A stretch of 11,085 bases of DNA, from positions 1 through 11,085 of the forward strand of contig QUTJ01031359.1 in assembly GCA_003573635.1 (NCBI GenBank). Reading direction: 5' to 3'. Of this stretch, positions 1-8,359 are shown one piece after another. Every line of letters starts with the position of its first letter. Within the stretch, counting starts at the first letter, position 1. The position numbers were made by a program, and so were the translations under genes. Source of the stretch: Goniomonas avonlea (Eukaryota; Cryptophyceae; Goniomonadida; Goniomonadaceae). The notes below the pieces were generated by a model that worked only from the letters and a program-made list of their open reading frames with translations, did not search any database and was not told the DNA's origin.

Positions 1-2835
1 AGTGCACTGTGCAGACGGGTGTTGGCTGCAATCGGTCGCCAGGAGCGAGCACGACTCACATTCTCAGGTGCCGCGCTGGCGTCGGTAGAGGCCGTGGCCG
101 CCGCTGGAAGAGGTGCGTGGGTGATGAGAGGGTGCACAGTGATGCGTGCAAAGCTGCCAGCGCTCTTGGCCTTGGAGAGGAACCCAGGGTTCACAACGAG
201 GGTGTCGCCGGCTCTCTGGCGCGTTGTTAGGTGTTTGACAGGTTGGGGCAGGAGTACCTTGGCGAAAGGGTTCATCTGCGATGGCAGAATAAGGATATCA
301 GGTGTAGTCGACATGGCAGCGAGGGCAGAGTTTTGCATCGACAGCTGTGACCCTTGCGCAGGGGGGAACATTGGGGCAAAACTGCGGCGGGCGCGTCAAA
401 ACAACAAACATTTCCAGTCCGGGCTACCTCTTTTGCTCAATCATATGCCTGGCCACTCTGGAAAACGGGTCTCCACCGCGAGCATTCTGCTCAATCAGCC
501 GCGGCCGCATCGACTTGAGCATGTCGCTCGAAGTGGCGCCCACCACCACCTCGTTGATGCGGAAAACCGAGGGGTTGCCGACGCAAAGTGGCTGTGGCGA
601 GCATAAGGCGAGAGAAACAAACAAGAGATGGCTGAAGAGTCGCGCTGACGCACCTGCTTCTCAGTGTCCAGCAGAAAGTCGTCGTCGAACTTTGGCTGCG
701 CGCAGGTGTTACACCACAGCCAAAATATGCATATAGAGCAGCAAATGAGGCCGATCAAATCGTGAAGCACACGATGTTGCAGAAAATGACCTCGTGTGCA
801 GACAATCGGCACCTGTGGGAACACAAACGTCGCCGTTGAGTCCAGGATTGACGGCATGAGAACGATTTTGGTCGGGAGGTGAGCGGCTGCTGCAATGATT
901 TGCTTGCCGACAACACGCTGCATCAAGGCAACCTGCGGCACAGTCAATGAAGAGCAACGCGGACGCGAGTGAGAGATGGGTCAGTGAGTTAGCGAGGGGT
1001 GAGGGAGGGTGGAGGGTGGATTGCGGTTAGAGAGCGTCTCATAGACGCGAGTGAGCGAGGGCGCTGTGGGTGTGAGGGGAGAGGGTGGGTTTGGGCGACA
1101 CTCAAGGAGGACGGGTGTCTCTTGAATCCATCGGTTGAAAGAAGCTCACCGAGTCCATGGGATCTTCAGACCCATCTGGTGCCATGTTCGGATGCGAGGC
1201 GTCGACAAACGGACCAGCCAGGACGATGACGTCAGGCACAGTTGTTGCCTGGAAGGAGGGGGGGGGGGTTATTTCAAACGAAAGCGAGGACGTTTACGTA
1301 CGGCGTATTTGAGCAAATCGTCCAGTGGCCGATATTCGAGGTTGTCTCCCAGTGTGAACGGCCCAACAGCGACAAGAATAGTCATGGGGCGGCCATTCAG
1401 GTGAGACGGCGACTCGTTGAACCGAGCCAACTGAGACGGGACCGTGCGGGTCATTGGAGGCGACAAGTCCTGCGCGGAACGGTCAGCAACGCTTCGCCCG
1501 TGTTCGAGCCTTCGACCTGATAGATACGACGCGCAACGAAGCGCTGTCCAGATGGATTGTGTCCTTCAACTGCGACAATCTGGGCGAAGGTTAGAGTCCT
1601 AATTCAACAAGCGCAGCAACGCACTTGGCCGGGGAAGAGGGAATATGATGGCACTTGTCGCAGATCCAGCACCAGCCTCTGTCCATTTTTGGCCTCCAAC
1701 ATCACGGCCGCTTCGTCGCTGTCGTCGAAGCAAACACGGCCAACGACAACAACAGCCTCCTGTCAAGAAGATCAACAAAACGTCGATTTGTGTCCTTCTT
1801 GCTGTGGAGAAAGAAAGGGCCGCCAAACACACCTGGCCAGAGGTTGCAACGTGAAGCGGAGAGAGCCGTTCCACTGGGATATTGTTGCGGGAGATCAGCT
1901 CCTCTCCAAGTTGCATGAGGCGTTCCCGCAGTACTTCACAAGTGTGAACAGATGGTTGCAATCGTTCAAGAGGCGAGACTCACCGATTGCAGTTTGCTCC
2001 ACGGTCTCGTACATGAACCGAAACGTGGGGACCGGCTGCAGGACGGACAATTCGCACCGCGGCTCACCCTCGACCACACTGGTGGAGCTGGGAAGAGCTT
2101 CGTTGTATGAAGAAAGGATCTTCAGTGCATCAGTCCGAGTCGCGTAGCTGCTTGCTGCCGCGGTTTCGGCGGCTCTGTGGGCATATGATGAGCTCAGACC
2201 CCACAAACATGGCAACGCACGGCGGCGCGACGTCGGCAGCACTACTAAGCGCCGAATTCTTAGATGCCAGAGGGCTTGTTAGGCTGGGTCGGATGCGCTT
2301 GCTAGAAGGGGCCGGTGACTGGATAGCAGTCAGCAAACGAGGGCAGTAATGGAGAACCGCGCACCTCCTTCTTGACAACGAACGCAGCTGAGAGCATTGC
2401 CTTCTTTTTCTCCTCAACGCTCAGAGGTCTGGAGGGGTCAAGGTAGAACCGCGAACGCGCTTAAAAAAAAAGGGGACAAACAGGAAGCAGGATACTGGTC
2501 TGACTTCCGTTTTGGAGCCTTCTGGGCGACCACAGTTGTCTTTCCTGTGTTGGCTGCTGCCTGTTGCTTCACCTGCGATTCAATCGCTGCCCTGAATGAC
2601 CCTAGAACTTGCTCGGTCAAATCCTCGATGTTACGATTGTTGCTGAACGCCTCCCATTTGCAGGCAAGAAGGTCGGGCGTCAAATTGAACGTCTCACAGA
2701 GTTCCACACCTAATCGGATCAGAACGCAGCATGAAAACAACAAGCGTTCTCACATGACCTCACAAGCTCATCGCTCGCAAGGGGTCTTGCCATTGCCTTG
2801 AAGGCGCGCACCACATCGTCGTCGCAGACAGCCAT
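1..2835 (-). CDS. POLA2: DNA polymerase alpha subunit B (POLA2/Pol12 family), 3' end off the window
   Basis: Non-catalytic B subunit of the DNA polymerase alpha-primase complex; in this family it tethers the catalytic subunit and primase at replication origins and forks. My exon model (minus, 5' to 3') is 2835-2754, 2709-2496, 2428-2365, 2318-2221, 2174-1984, 1933-1833, 1759-1625, 1579-1517, 1469-1302, 1248-1150, 932-813, 695-654, 591-428, 381-60, then 6 to beyond the edge. All junction phases agree, giving 621 codons before the last exon (human protein about 598 aa). Family blocks seen: N-terminal helical domain (VELCETFNLTP, about 29-39); OB-fold part ending LFPGQ (291-295); degenerate phosphoesterase domain with VAVGPF (349-354), VLAGPFVDA (381-389), MPSILDS (431-437), NPSVFRIN (465-472) and GATSSDML (477-484); C-terminal VVNPGFLSKAKSAGSFARI. 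The start ATG at 2835 gives the expected family N-terminus. Product call is firm; the 1516-1470 intron has a weak donor (GTCGAA), and the last junction (59-7, exon starting Cys-Thr) is the least certain. Confidence 0.93.
696..812 (-). other. POLA2 intron 11, in-frame and stop-free
   Basis: This 117-nt intron (GTGCCG...GCGCGCAG) lies between the exons ending FVFPQ and starting PKFDDDF. Its length is a multiple of three and it has no stop in frame, so the reading frame runs through it. It is called an intron because the inserted 39 residues are Cys- and Leu-rich and have no counterpart in the family, whereas the spliced join (FPQ-PKF) matches the family's Tyr-Pro-Gln-Pro region. Retention would insert a segment into the phosphoesterase-like domain rather than truncate the protein. 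Confidence 0.75.
933..1149 (-). other. POLA2 intron 10, longest intron of the gene
   Basis: A 217-nt intron (donor GTGAGC, acceptor GCCGCAG) separates the exon ending MDS from the one starting VALMQRVVG. On the plus strand it carries a purine-rich stretch of GAGGG/GTGAG repeats (about 985-1090), the 12-mer GACGCGAGTGAG twice (about 963 and 1045), and a perfect short hairpin GCGTCT-CAT-AGACGC (about 1033-1047). No exon-like frame is seen in it. Its size compared with the 44-73 nt of most neighbouring introns suggests expansion by local repetition. Confidence 0.7.
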
Positions 2836-4089
2836 GGTTGGCGGGTTCCCCTCGCGTTTCCCGCGAAAGTTTTTCAATCAGCTCCCTCCATATAGACGGA
2901 TAAACCGCTACTCATAAGCGCCCCAGTGCAGCAGTTCTGCCCCACACATTCCTTCGCCTTGCTCCTACAACACATGCGTCGGATATTTTTAATGATGCCA
3001 ATGTAATGCCAGTGTGGGTCTCTGGCACTGCGAGGTGCTGTGAGACTCAGTCTCTTGCATGAGTGAGTCAGACACTGTCGCTGAGAGAGAAGGAGAGGGA
3101 GAGAGGGAGAGTGAATTCTAGCAGTACAACGGGTACTGCGGTACCCCAAGCGCGCCGGCGGCATATGTGAGTTCAAGCTCCCGCGCACAGCGCCGCAGAC
3201 GTACAGAGGGAGTGAGAATTAAGAGCGAGAGAACGAGTGCAAGTTGCAAAGATCACAACTAGTATAGTATTTGTGTCATTTCATACATATCATATACGTG
3301 TCGATTTCAACCCGCCCATATACTAGATCCAGCGCAAGCTATATACGGAATTAATTATGTCCTGTGAAGTATATTCCAAGGCGCACTGGCAGCAGTGCCA
3401 TGGTGCACATCGTGTCACTGAGGTCGTTACTACATCTCGAAGTGTGGCTCAGAGTCTGGAGTGCAATTGCTTAATCGTGACGCAGGTGTGAGTCCTACTG
3501 CATGTTGAATACTATGATACTGTCTCATGCATACTTAGCCTAGCGAGTGGATTCCGAAGTTTCTGCATCTTTAAGGATTCAGGGGCATGGAGCCCGGGCC
3601 GAGCTTCTGGAAAATCATTCCAGCTGAGCCTCAGGGCTGAGTTGTACCGGGGGTGTTTGCAGTTTCTTTTGCCTCCTGTACAAGCCAGTTGAATACCTCT
3701 CCCTCCATGACAAGGTTCAACATTTTTTTATTTATATGGAATGGTACAGAGGACACCAAGGTCCGAATTACAATTACAGTTCTGTACAGAGATCTGTGTG
3801 AGCATCGTCGCCTCGCCCGACCACACAGTCAATGGCTGTGCACCAGGGCGCGAGCGTCACACTCTTCCACTGCACAGGTGGCGCTTTTGCACTGCGCGGG
3901 TTCCTTCCCGAGTGCCCGAGCGTCCGCCAAACGTCCGTATATACAAGATCTCGCTCCAATCGTCACCATCGCTCACAGACACCCGCACACCCTAAAAACA
4001 ATGCAACTGGGTGCGCCATCTCCCAGCAGGAGACAGCAACCTCGCTTCACCGGGCTGCCAGCGTGGCCCTCGCAGCATCGCTCGGCTGG
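2836..4089. other. Intergenic region between POLA2 5' end and ARM gene 3' end
   Basis: About 1.25 kb without a gene I can support. It should hold the POLA2 promoter (reading leftward) and the 3' flank of the ARM-repeat gene. Visible content: a GA-rich stretch near 3083-3112, an AT-rich block about 3245-3375 with several TATA-like strings, and an AATAAA on the minus strand at 3727-3732, about 645 nt past the ARM gene stop, which could be a distant polyadenylation signal. Open frames on the plus strand at 3653-4263 have no recognisable domain and overlap repeat sequence, so I treat them as chance. No RNA gene is seen. Confidence 0.6.
3083..3112. repeat. GA-rich simple sequence
   Basis: A run of GAGA/GGAGAG units about 250-280 bp upstream of the POLA2 start codon. 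On the minus (POLA2 sense) strand this is a CT-rich tract, which could be a promoter element or simply low-complexity sequence; similar GA/CT tracts occur near 4600-4745 and 10140-10282. Confidence 0.7.
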
Positions 4090-4445
4090 AACTCATCGTC
4101 GTCCTCGGGGAGTTGTTGTCGAGTGCACGTGAGGTACATGGCCCTTGCAGTATTACATCTCCAGTTCGAACTCATCGTCGTCCTCGGGGAGTTGTCGTCG
4201 AGTGCACGAGAGGTACGTGCCCCTCACATCATGTCCAATTCGAAATCATCGTCGTCCTCGTAGAGGTCGTCGTCGAGTACACGTGAGGCCTCGCAGATCA
4301 CATCATGTCCGGCACGAAAGCATCCTCGTCCAAGTAGCGGTCGAGTGCACGTGGGCACCACCTGAGGCACATGGTCCTCACATCATGTCCGGTTCGAAAT
4401 CATCGTCGTCCTCGTAGAGGTCGTCGTCCACCTCGGTGCACGTGA
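4090..4445 (-). repeat. Tandem array copied from the terminal exon of the ARM-repeat gene
   Basis: Four full units begin at 4090, 4169, 4243 and 4317 (lengths 79, 74, 74 and 80) and a fifth begins at 4397. Each opens with AA(C/A)TCATCGTCGTCCTCG or a close variant and contains a CACGTG/GTGCAC-like core, and units 2-4 end in TCACATCATGTCC or a variant. Read on the minus strand, the fifth unit is the true coding tail (DDDLYEDDDDFEPDMM then stop). Unit 3 encodes almost the same tail with Leu for Pro; unit 4 encodes RYLDEDAFVPDMM then stop; units 1 and 2 encode LPEDDDEF variants. The array thus lies just 3' of the gene and consists of diverged duplicates of its own C-terminal codons and stop. Confidence 0.9.
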
Positions 4446-7400
4446 GGTACGGCGGAGTGCGACTTGCCGCCGTGATGTCGTCGTCCGAGTTGAGCGAGAG
4501 GAACGACCGTGGCGTGTTGTAGCACGACGAGCTGTCGTTCTCCGACGGTCGGAGGAGAGCCTGTGGTCGGGGTGAGAGTGCGATTGGGCACGTGTGCGCG
4601 AGAGGGAGAGGGAGGGAGGGAGAGAGAGAGAGTCCCAAGAGCACAGGAAGTAGGCACTAGCTCGCTCTCTCGCCCCCTTAGACTCCCCCCCCCCTCTCCC
4701 CTCCTTCGCTCTCTCGCTCGCTCTCTCGCCCCCCCTCCCTCCTTCTGTTCCTTGGGCACACGCCTCTCGTGTCGCATTCAACACGCCTCCCAATGAGTCA
4801 CGCCCGTTTCGGTTCGTCTTTTTTTCGCGGGTCTGGTATCAATACCAGCGGCTGGTATGTGTTGGCTGGTACGGAGTGATTAGAAATATCTATCAACTGG
4901 CACGTGCGGTCTCATCGTTTGATTAGGCTGGTTCCGGTTTGATTACGGCTGGTACGCAGGAAGTAGGCACTAGCGACGAACCGAAACGGGCGTGACCCAT
5001 TGGGAGGCGACGGTGCCTGCGACGAGAGCCTCGGTGACCTGGGCTGCCACTGCCGGTCACGTCCAGCCCTGCAGAGAGGTGTCACAGCTGCCATCACACG
5101 TGGCAGGCGAAGGGAGACAACGGAGACAATCGTGGCAGGAAGTGAGCCAGTCCCACAGCGTGATCGTGATGGATTGTCTCGCTCACCACACAAATTGCGC
5201 AGCACAGTGACGGCCAGCGAGCAGGACTGCTGCAGCGCGGCAGCCGACGACGCAGCCGAGGAGGTGAGTTTTGGAGGCTGCGGCGGCGTAGGCCTGAGGA
5301 GGTCGAGCAGGCGGGGCACGGCAGGAAGGGCCAGGACGGCGGCGCCTGGGTCGGTGCTCAGGTGCGACAGGCAGCGCAGGGCCCACCCTCGCACGGCCGG
5401 GTGACGGTCGGCTGCGGCGCGCATCAGTTTAGAGATAACGCTCATTAGCTGTTCTAATCAATGACTACAGCTCAAGTTGGCGACACGGTTTTGTCATCAG
5501 TTTTGAGATCACGGGTATTATCTGTTCTCATCGATGACTACAAAAGTAGGGATGTGAAGCGCAGCCAGCCCACTTCACCAAAGGAGGCGACAGCTCACGT
5601 TGGTGACACGGGTTTGGACACAGCTCACCTAGGCAGCCCACCACACCCTGTACAGTGTGGTCGCCCCCTCCCAGGTGGGACACGTCGCCAGTGCACTCGG
5701 CAGCGACAGCATACAGCAGCCGGCACGCTGCAGCGCGCTCTGGAGAGCGTCGCCCCCGCAGGAGAGCGTTGACTGAGTCGCCGACACCCTTGTACGACGA
5801 GAGAGACCGCGCAAGGCGGGGCTGCGCAGGTCCGCTGGCAGTCGGTGGCTGCGGCTGCTGTGTAAAACACCACGCCGCCGAGAGGCAGCCCCCGAAAACG
5901 CAGGCACAGCCACGGGCACAGACACAGAACAGAGCCACAGGCAACGGCGCCCGGGGTTTAAGGCCAAAGGAAAATAAACAGCAAGACTACAACTCTGATT
6001 GGTCAACCTCTCGCTCCCCCCTCTCTCTCGCGCGGACCTTTTGAGGTGAGGAGGGGCTGAGAGTTTCTCGGGAGTGGTCAGACGGCGTGCTCTTGACACC
6101 ACTGTGCTTGTCGCGTGACCCTCGTGCACTCTGTCCGCCTTCGCCACTTCGGCCTGCAGAGGCTGTGTGAATCATGTTGTGGTTTGTGAGAAACGATGTC
6201 CAAAAAAATAGATGGCGAGCAAGATGCGATAAACACTACATTGCATCGAACAACTGTCATGCATCCTAGAGTGCCCACATGTCGGAGTGACTGGGAAATC
6301 CTGGCCGGAGTGGTCTTGGGCGATGAGAGTGGCGGTTGCGGGGTGGTGGTGGGTGAGAGTCCAGTGGGTGGTGGTGGTGGGGTCCGGTGAGAGTGGTGCG
6401 GTTGCGGGGTGGTGGTGGGGGCGTTTCTGGGGAGGTTGCGGGGTGGTGGTGGGGTGAGAGTCCGGTGAGAGGTGGTGGGACCACGACAGCGGACTGTCGA
6501 TTATGCGCATACCTGCTGCGTGTCTGCGAGCTTCCCTGTCCTTGAGACGGACATCGGCAGCACCCGCGGCAACACAGCGGCAGAGAAGAAGAGTGCTGCG
6601 CCATCGTCGGTGCAGGCAACACAAGCAAACACTCCAACACGGGCGCAACAACGGGGAGACACCGATGGGCTAGACATCTCAAAGCAACTCCTGGTGGTCT
6701 CGCATGGCGAGCGACAACAACGTCTGCGTGCAGTGCAGGGGAGGGGGTACAGAGTCGTGGGTGAAGAGCTGTGTCAGGTGCGTACGTGCGTGCATCCGCA
6801 GACTCTACGGCGATAGAGCGGCAAAGGAGGAGACAACTGCGGTGGGGGGTCATAACAGAAGAATGCAGGGGGTTCTGCATGTTGAGGATCACACACTGAC
6901 ACGGATATCAACAGAGCGCGGTGCTTGTGGTCGAGGGTGGTCGCATTGTGGGGGCTTTCACGAACCTGGCGACCCTCTCCTCGGCAGTGTGCGCCCGCAG
7001 GTGGCGCACCAACAGCCCGACCAGCGCCTTGCCGCGCCCAATTCGCGCCGCGTTGTTGGCTTCAGTCGTCAGCAGATACAACGACCGCATCGCCCAGAGC
7101 CGATGCTTGCTGCTGGGACACTCCACCAGAGCGGCGAGGCCAGCGATTAGGCCGGTGGTCTTGCCGAAACGGGCGACGTTCTCGGCGCTATCTGTCAGCA
7201 GGTTGTAGATGGTCAGCTCCGCGGCGAGCATCCCAGCAGGGGACTCAGACGTCAACAAGGAGGCGAGAGCTTTGGCGGCCCCTGGGTGAGAGCCGATGGT
7301 GTTTCGCAGACTGGGCTCGTTGCCAAGATTGCAGAGCACACTGGAGGCCACCTCCCGCTCGTCGGCCGACTCGGCGGACAGCATGCCGACAAGCGATGGG

Positions 7401-8359
7401 ATCACTCCAGGTACATCCCCCACGCGCTTCTTCAGGTCCAGACCGTGATTGGTAATGAAGCTGAAAGTGCGTGCAGCCCAATTTCGCAGGTCGCTGTCAA
7501 CGTCGAGCAGTTTCGCAAGGGTTAACAAAGTGCTCTCCTCGGCGGCCAACGCCTCGCAGTTGTCCTTACTGCGATGAGCAAAGTTGCACAGCGCGGCCAC
7601 TGCTGAGGAACGCTCATCGTCGGAGCCACCAACAAGGAGGGTGGTGAGAGGTGCGATGACACCGTCCGTGGCTCTAACCGTGGTGTGCTCGCAAGAAGCA
7701 AGTTTTGAGAGGGCGCGTGCTGCTGCCGCTCGCACGCGTGGCTGCTTGTCGGCCAGTAACAGCACAAGGGCCTGTAAAATGCGCTGCATTTCGTGGTCTG
7801 TAATCACAGGAACAGCCAACTTTGCCATTTTCCCAAGAGCCTTGCTGGCCCACTCCTTCTCCGCGGCCGAGCCTCCGATCAGAGGGAGCAGGGCAAGAAC
7901 GCAGCCCGGAGTTGATCCATCAGTCAGTGCTGTTGTCGCCAATTTTTCTGTTTCCTCGTTGTGAGAAACTGTATTGAAGAACGCCCGCGCAGCCCATGCT
8001 CGCAGCGAGGAGTCGTCTGAAGCCATCAGGCTGACCAGCCCAGAGAGCTCCCTCCCCTCGCCCCGACGAAGCTGTTCGAGAGCCACGGCAACCATATCGC
8101 ACCTCATCTCATCTGACAAGTGGGCTTCAAGACCAGCAACTCGAGCCTGGAATGACGACACAGCAAAGAAAGATGATCCGGTCTTTGACAGGACAGCTTT
8201 GGCAGGTCTGGTTGCGGGAGCTGTTGCGGGCCTCGCCCCTGCTCCGGGTTGCTTGCTCTTGGCGTCAACGCGAACCTCGACGACCTCTTGTTGCTGTGGA
8301 GAACCTGCCTTGCTTCCGCTGCCAGGTTTGCCACTGACCCAGCGAAGGAAGCCAGACAT
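4378..8359 (-). CDS. Armadillo/HEAT-repeat protein with acidic C-terminal tail, multi-exon
   Basis: Probable scaffold or adaptor; the partner is unknown. Proposed exons (minus): 8359-6966, 6595-6513 (with possible 6836-6786), 6153-6038, 5857-5629, 5453-5187, 5068 to about 4971 (or 4956), 4560-4378; about 789 residues. Exon 1 (residues 1-464) has a low-complexity N-terminus (1-75) followed by repeated three-helix ARM units, for example VRAAAARALSKLA, DERSSAVAALCNFA, DLRNWAARTFSFI, DEREVASSVLCNLG and KHRLWAMRSLYLL. After a Ser/Gly/Pro-rich linker (about 493-550), exons 4 and 5 add more repeats (ERAAACRLLYAVAAE, PAVRGWALRCLSHLS, SLAVTVLRNLCG). The last exon is Ser- and Asp-rich and ends DDDDFEPDMM. 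Junction phases fit throughout except that the exon 6 donor is ambiguous. No signal peptide, membrane segment or N-myristoylation site is seen. The fold call is strong, the exact 3' structure moderate, and no gene name is justified. Confidence 0.78.
4600..4745. repeat. GA and CT microsatellite tracts inside the last ARM-gene intron
   Basis: Plus strand: a GAGAGG/GGGA tract at about 4600-4632, then after an 18-bp repeat copy a CTCGCTCTCTCGCCCCC-type tract at about 4662-4745. Both lie in the intron before the terminal exon. On the gene's sense strand the first tract is C/T-rich and sits about 40-70 nt before the acceptor at 4561, so it can act as, or near, the polypyrimidine tract. Confidence 0.75.
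4644..4974. repeat. 18-bp perfect direct repeat pair
   Basis: CAGGAAGTAGGCACTAGC occurs at 4644-4661 and again at 4957-4974, same orientation, 313 bp apart. The second copy directly abuts the right arm of the 35-bp inverted repeat (4975-5009); the first stands alone in CT/GA simple sequence. The pair is too long for chance and points to a duplication or rearrangement involving the end of exon 6. Confidence 0.9.
4784..5009. repeat. 226-bp segment bounded by 35-bp inverted repeats (MITE-like or inverted duplication)
   Basis: Arms at 4784-4818 and 4975-5009 are reverse complements over 35 bp with one mismatch (A/G in CCCAATGAGTCACG versus CCCAATGGGTCACG). The interior is AT-richer than its surroundings and carries several ACCAGCC/GGCTGGT motifs, two copies of CAGCC(G)TAATCAAAC on the minus strand, and a short palindrome around CTGGTATCAATACCAG. 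The right arm lies inside predicted exon 6 of the ARM gene. I see no clear target-site duplication, so it may be a non-autonomous transposon or an inverted copy of an exon end. Confidence 0.8.
5422..5633 (-). repeat. Tandem duplicates of both splice-site regions of ARM-gene intron 5454-5628
   Basis: Plus-strand unit 5422-5494 starts CATCAGTTTAGAGAT; a second copy begins at 5495 (CATCAGTTTTGAGATCACG) and matches to about 5545. After an unrelated stretch, the unit's other half (ACAGCTCA.GTTGG.GACACGG) recurs at about 5590-5616, and ACAGCTCACCT occurs again across the donor at 5620-5630. The intron is therefore built largely from partial copies of its own boundaries, with the 3' splice region duplicated upstream and the 5' splice site duplicated downstream. 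Confidence 0.82.
6334..6475. repeat. GGTTGCGGGGTGGTGGTGGG repeats in an ARM-gene intron
   Basis: Three copies of this 20-mer core begin at about 6334, 6400 and 6434, interleaved with GTGAGAGTCC(A/G)GTG and further GGT runs. They lie in the intron 6512-6154 of the minus-strand ARM gene, so the transcript carries the C-rich complement (CCACCACCCCGCAACC). The plus strand has many closely spaced G-runs and could form G-quadruplexes. The long Pro/His-rich open frames read here are a product of the repeat and are not called as coding. Confidence 0.85.
6513..6836 (-). other. Pair of related small exons in the ARM gene (2a and 2b)
   Basis: Candidate exon 2a is 6836-6786 (acceptor CCACCGCAG, donor GTACGC, 51 nt) and exon 2b is 6595-6513 (acceptor GGCGCAG, donor GTATGC, 83 nt). 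Both fit the phase of the exon 1 donor at 6965. They encode SCLLLCRSIAVESADAR and STLLLCRCVAAGAADVR, about 60 percent identical, with many synonymous differences. Either would supply the last helix of the ARM unit started in exon 1 (EERVA). Only 2b has a donor of the right phase for exon 3; 2a is frame-neutral and could be a cassette. Confidence 0.6.

Noticed and set aside
19-736. Plus-strand open frames at the left edge
   Set aside because: They are antisense to well-supported POLA2 exons (381-60 and 591-428) and have no domain of their own.
3653-4263. Plus-strand open frames in the intergenic region
   Set aside because: No recognisable domain, they run into the tandem array, and no splice-consistent extension was found.
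4380-4400. GGTTCGAAATC in the tandem units, resembling a tRNA B box
   Set aside because: No A box at the right spacing, no cloverleaf or acceptor stem; the motif is part of the duplicated acidic-tail coding sequence.
4090-4445. Regularly spaced repeats as a CRISPR array
   Set aside because: The units repeat across their whole length, with no conserved repeat and variable spacer pattern, and the DNA is eukaryotic with spliced genes.
4383-4796. Arg/Ser/Glu-rich minus-strand frames over the GA/CT tracts
   Set aside because: They are translations of simple sequence in the intron before the terminal ARM exon and disagree with the frame of that exon.
6266-6892. A long Pro/His-rich minus-strand frame as a separate protein
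   Set aside because: Its composition comes from the GGT/CCACC intron repeats, and its ends overlap the candidate mini-exons; the ARM gene exon chain explains the coding parts better.
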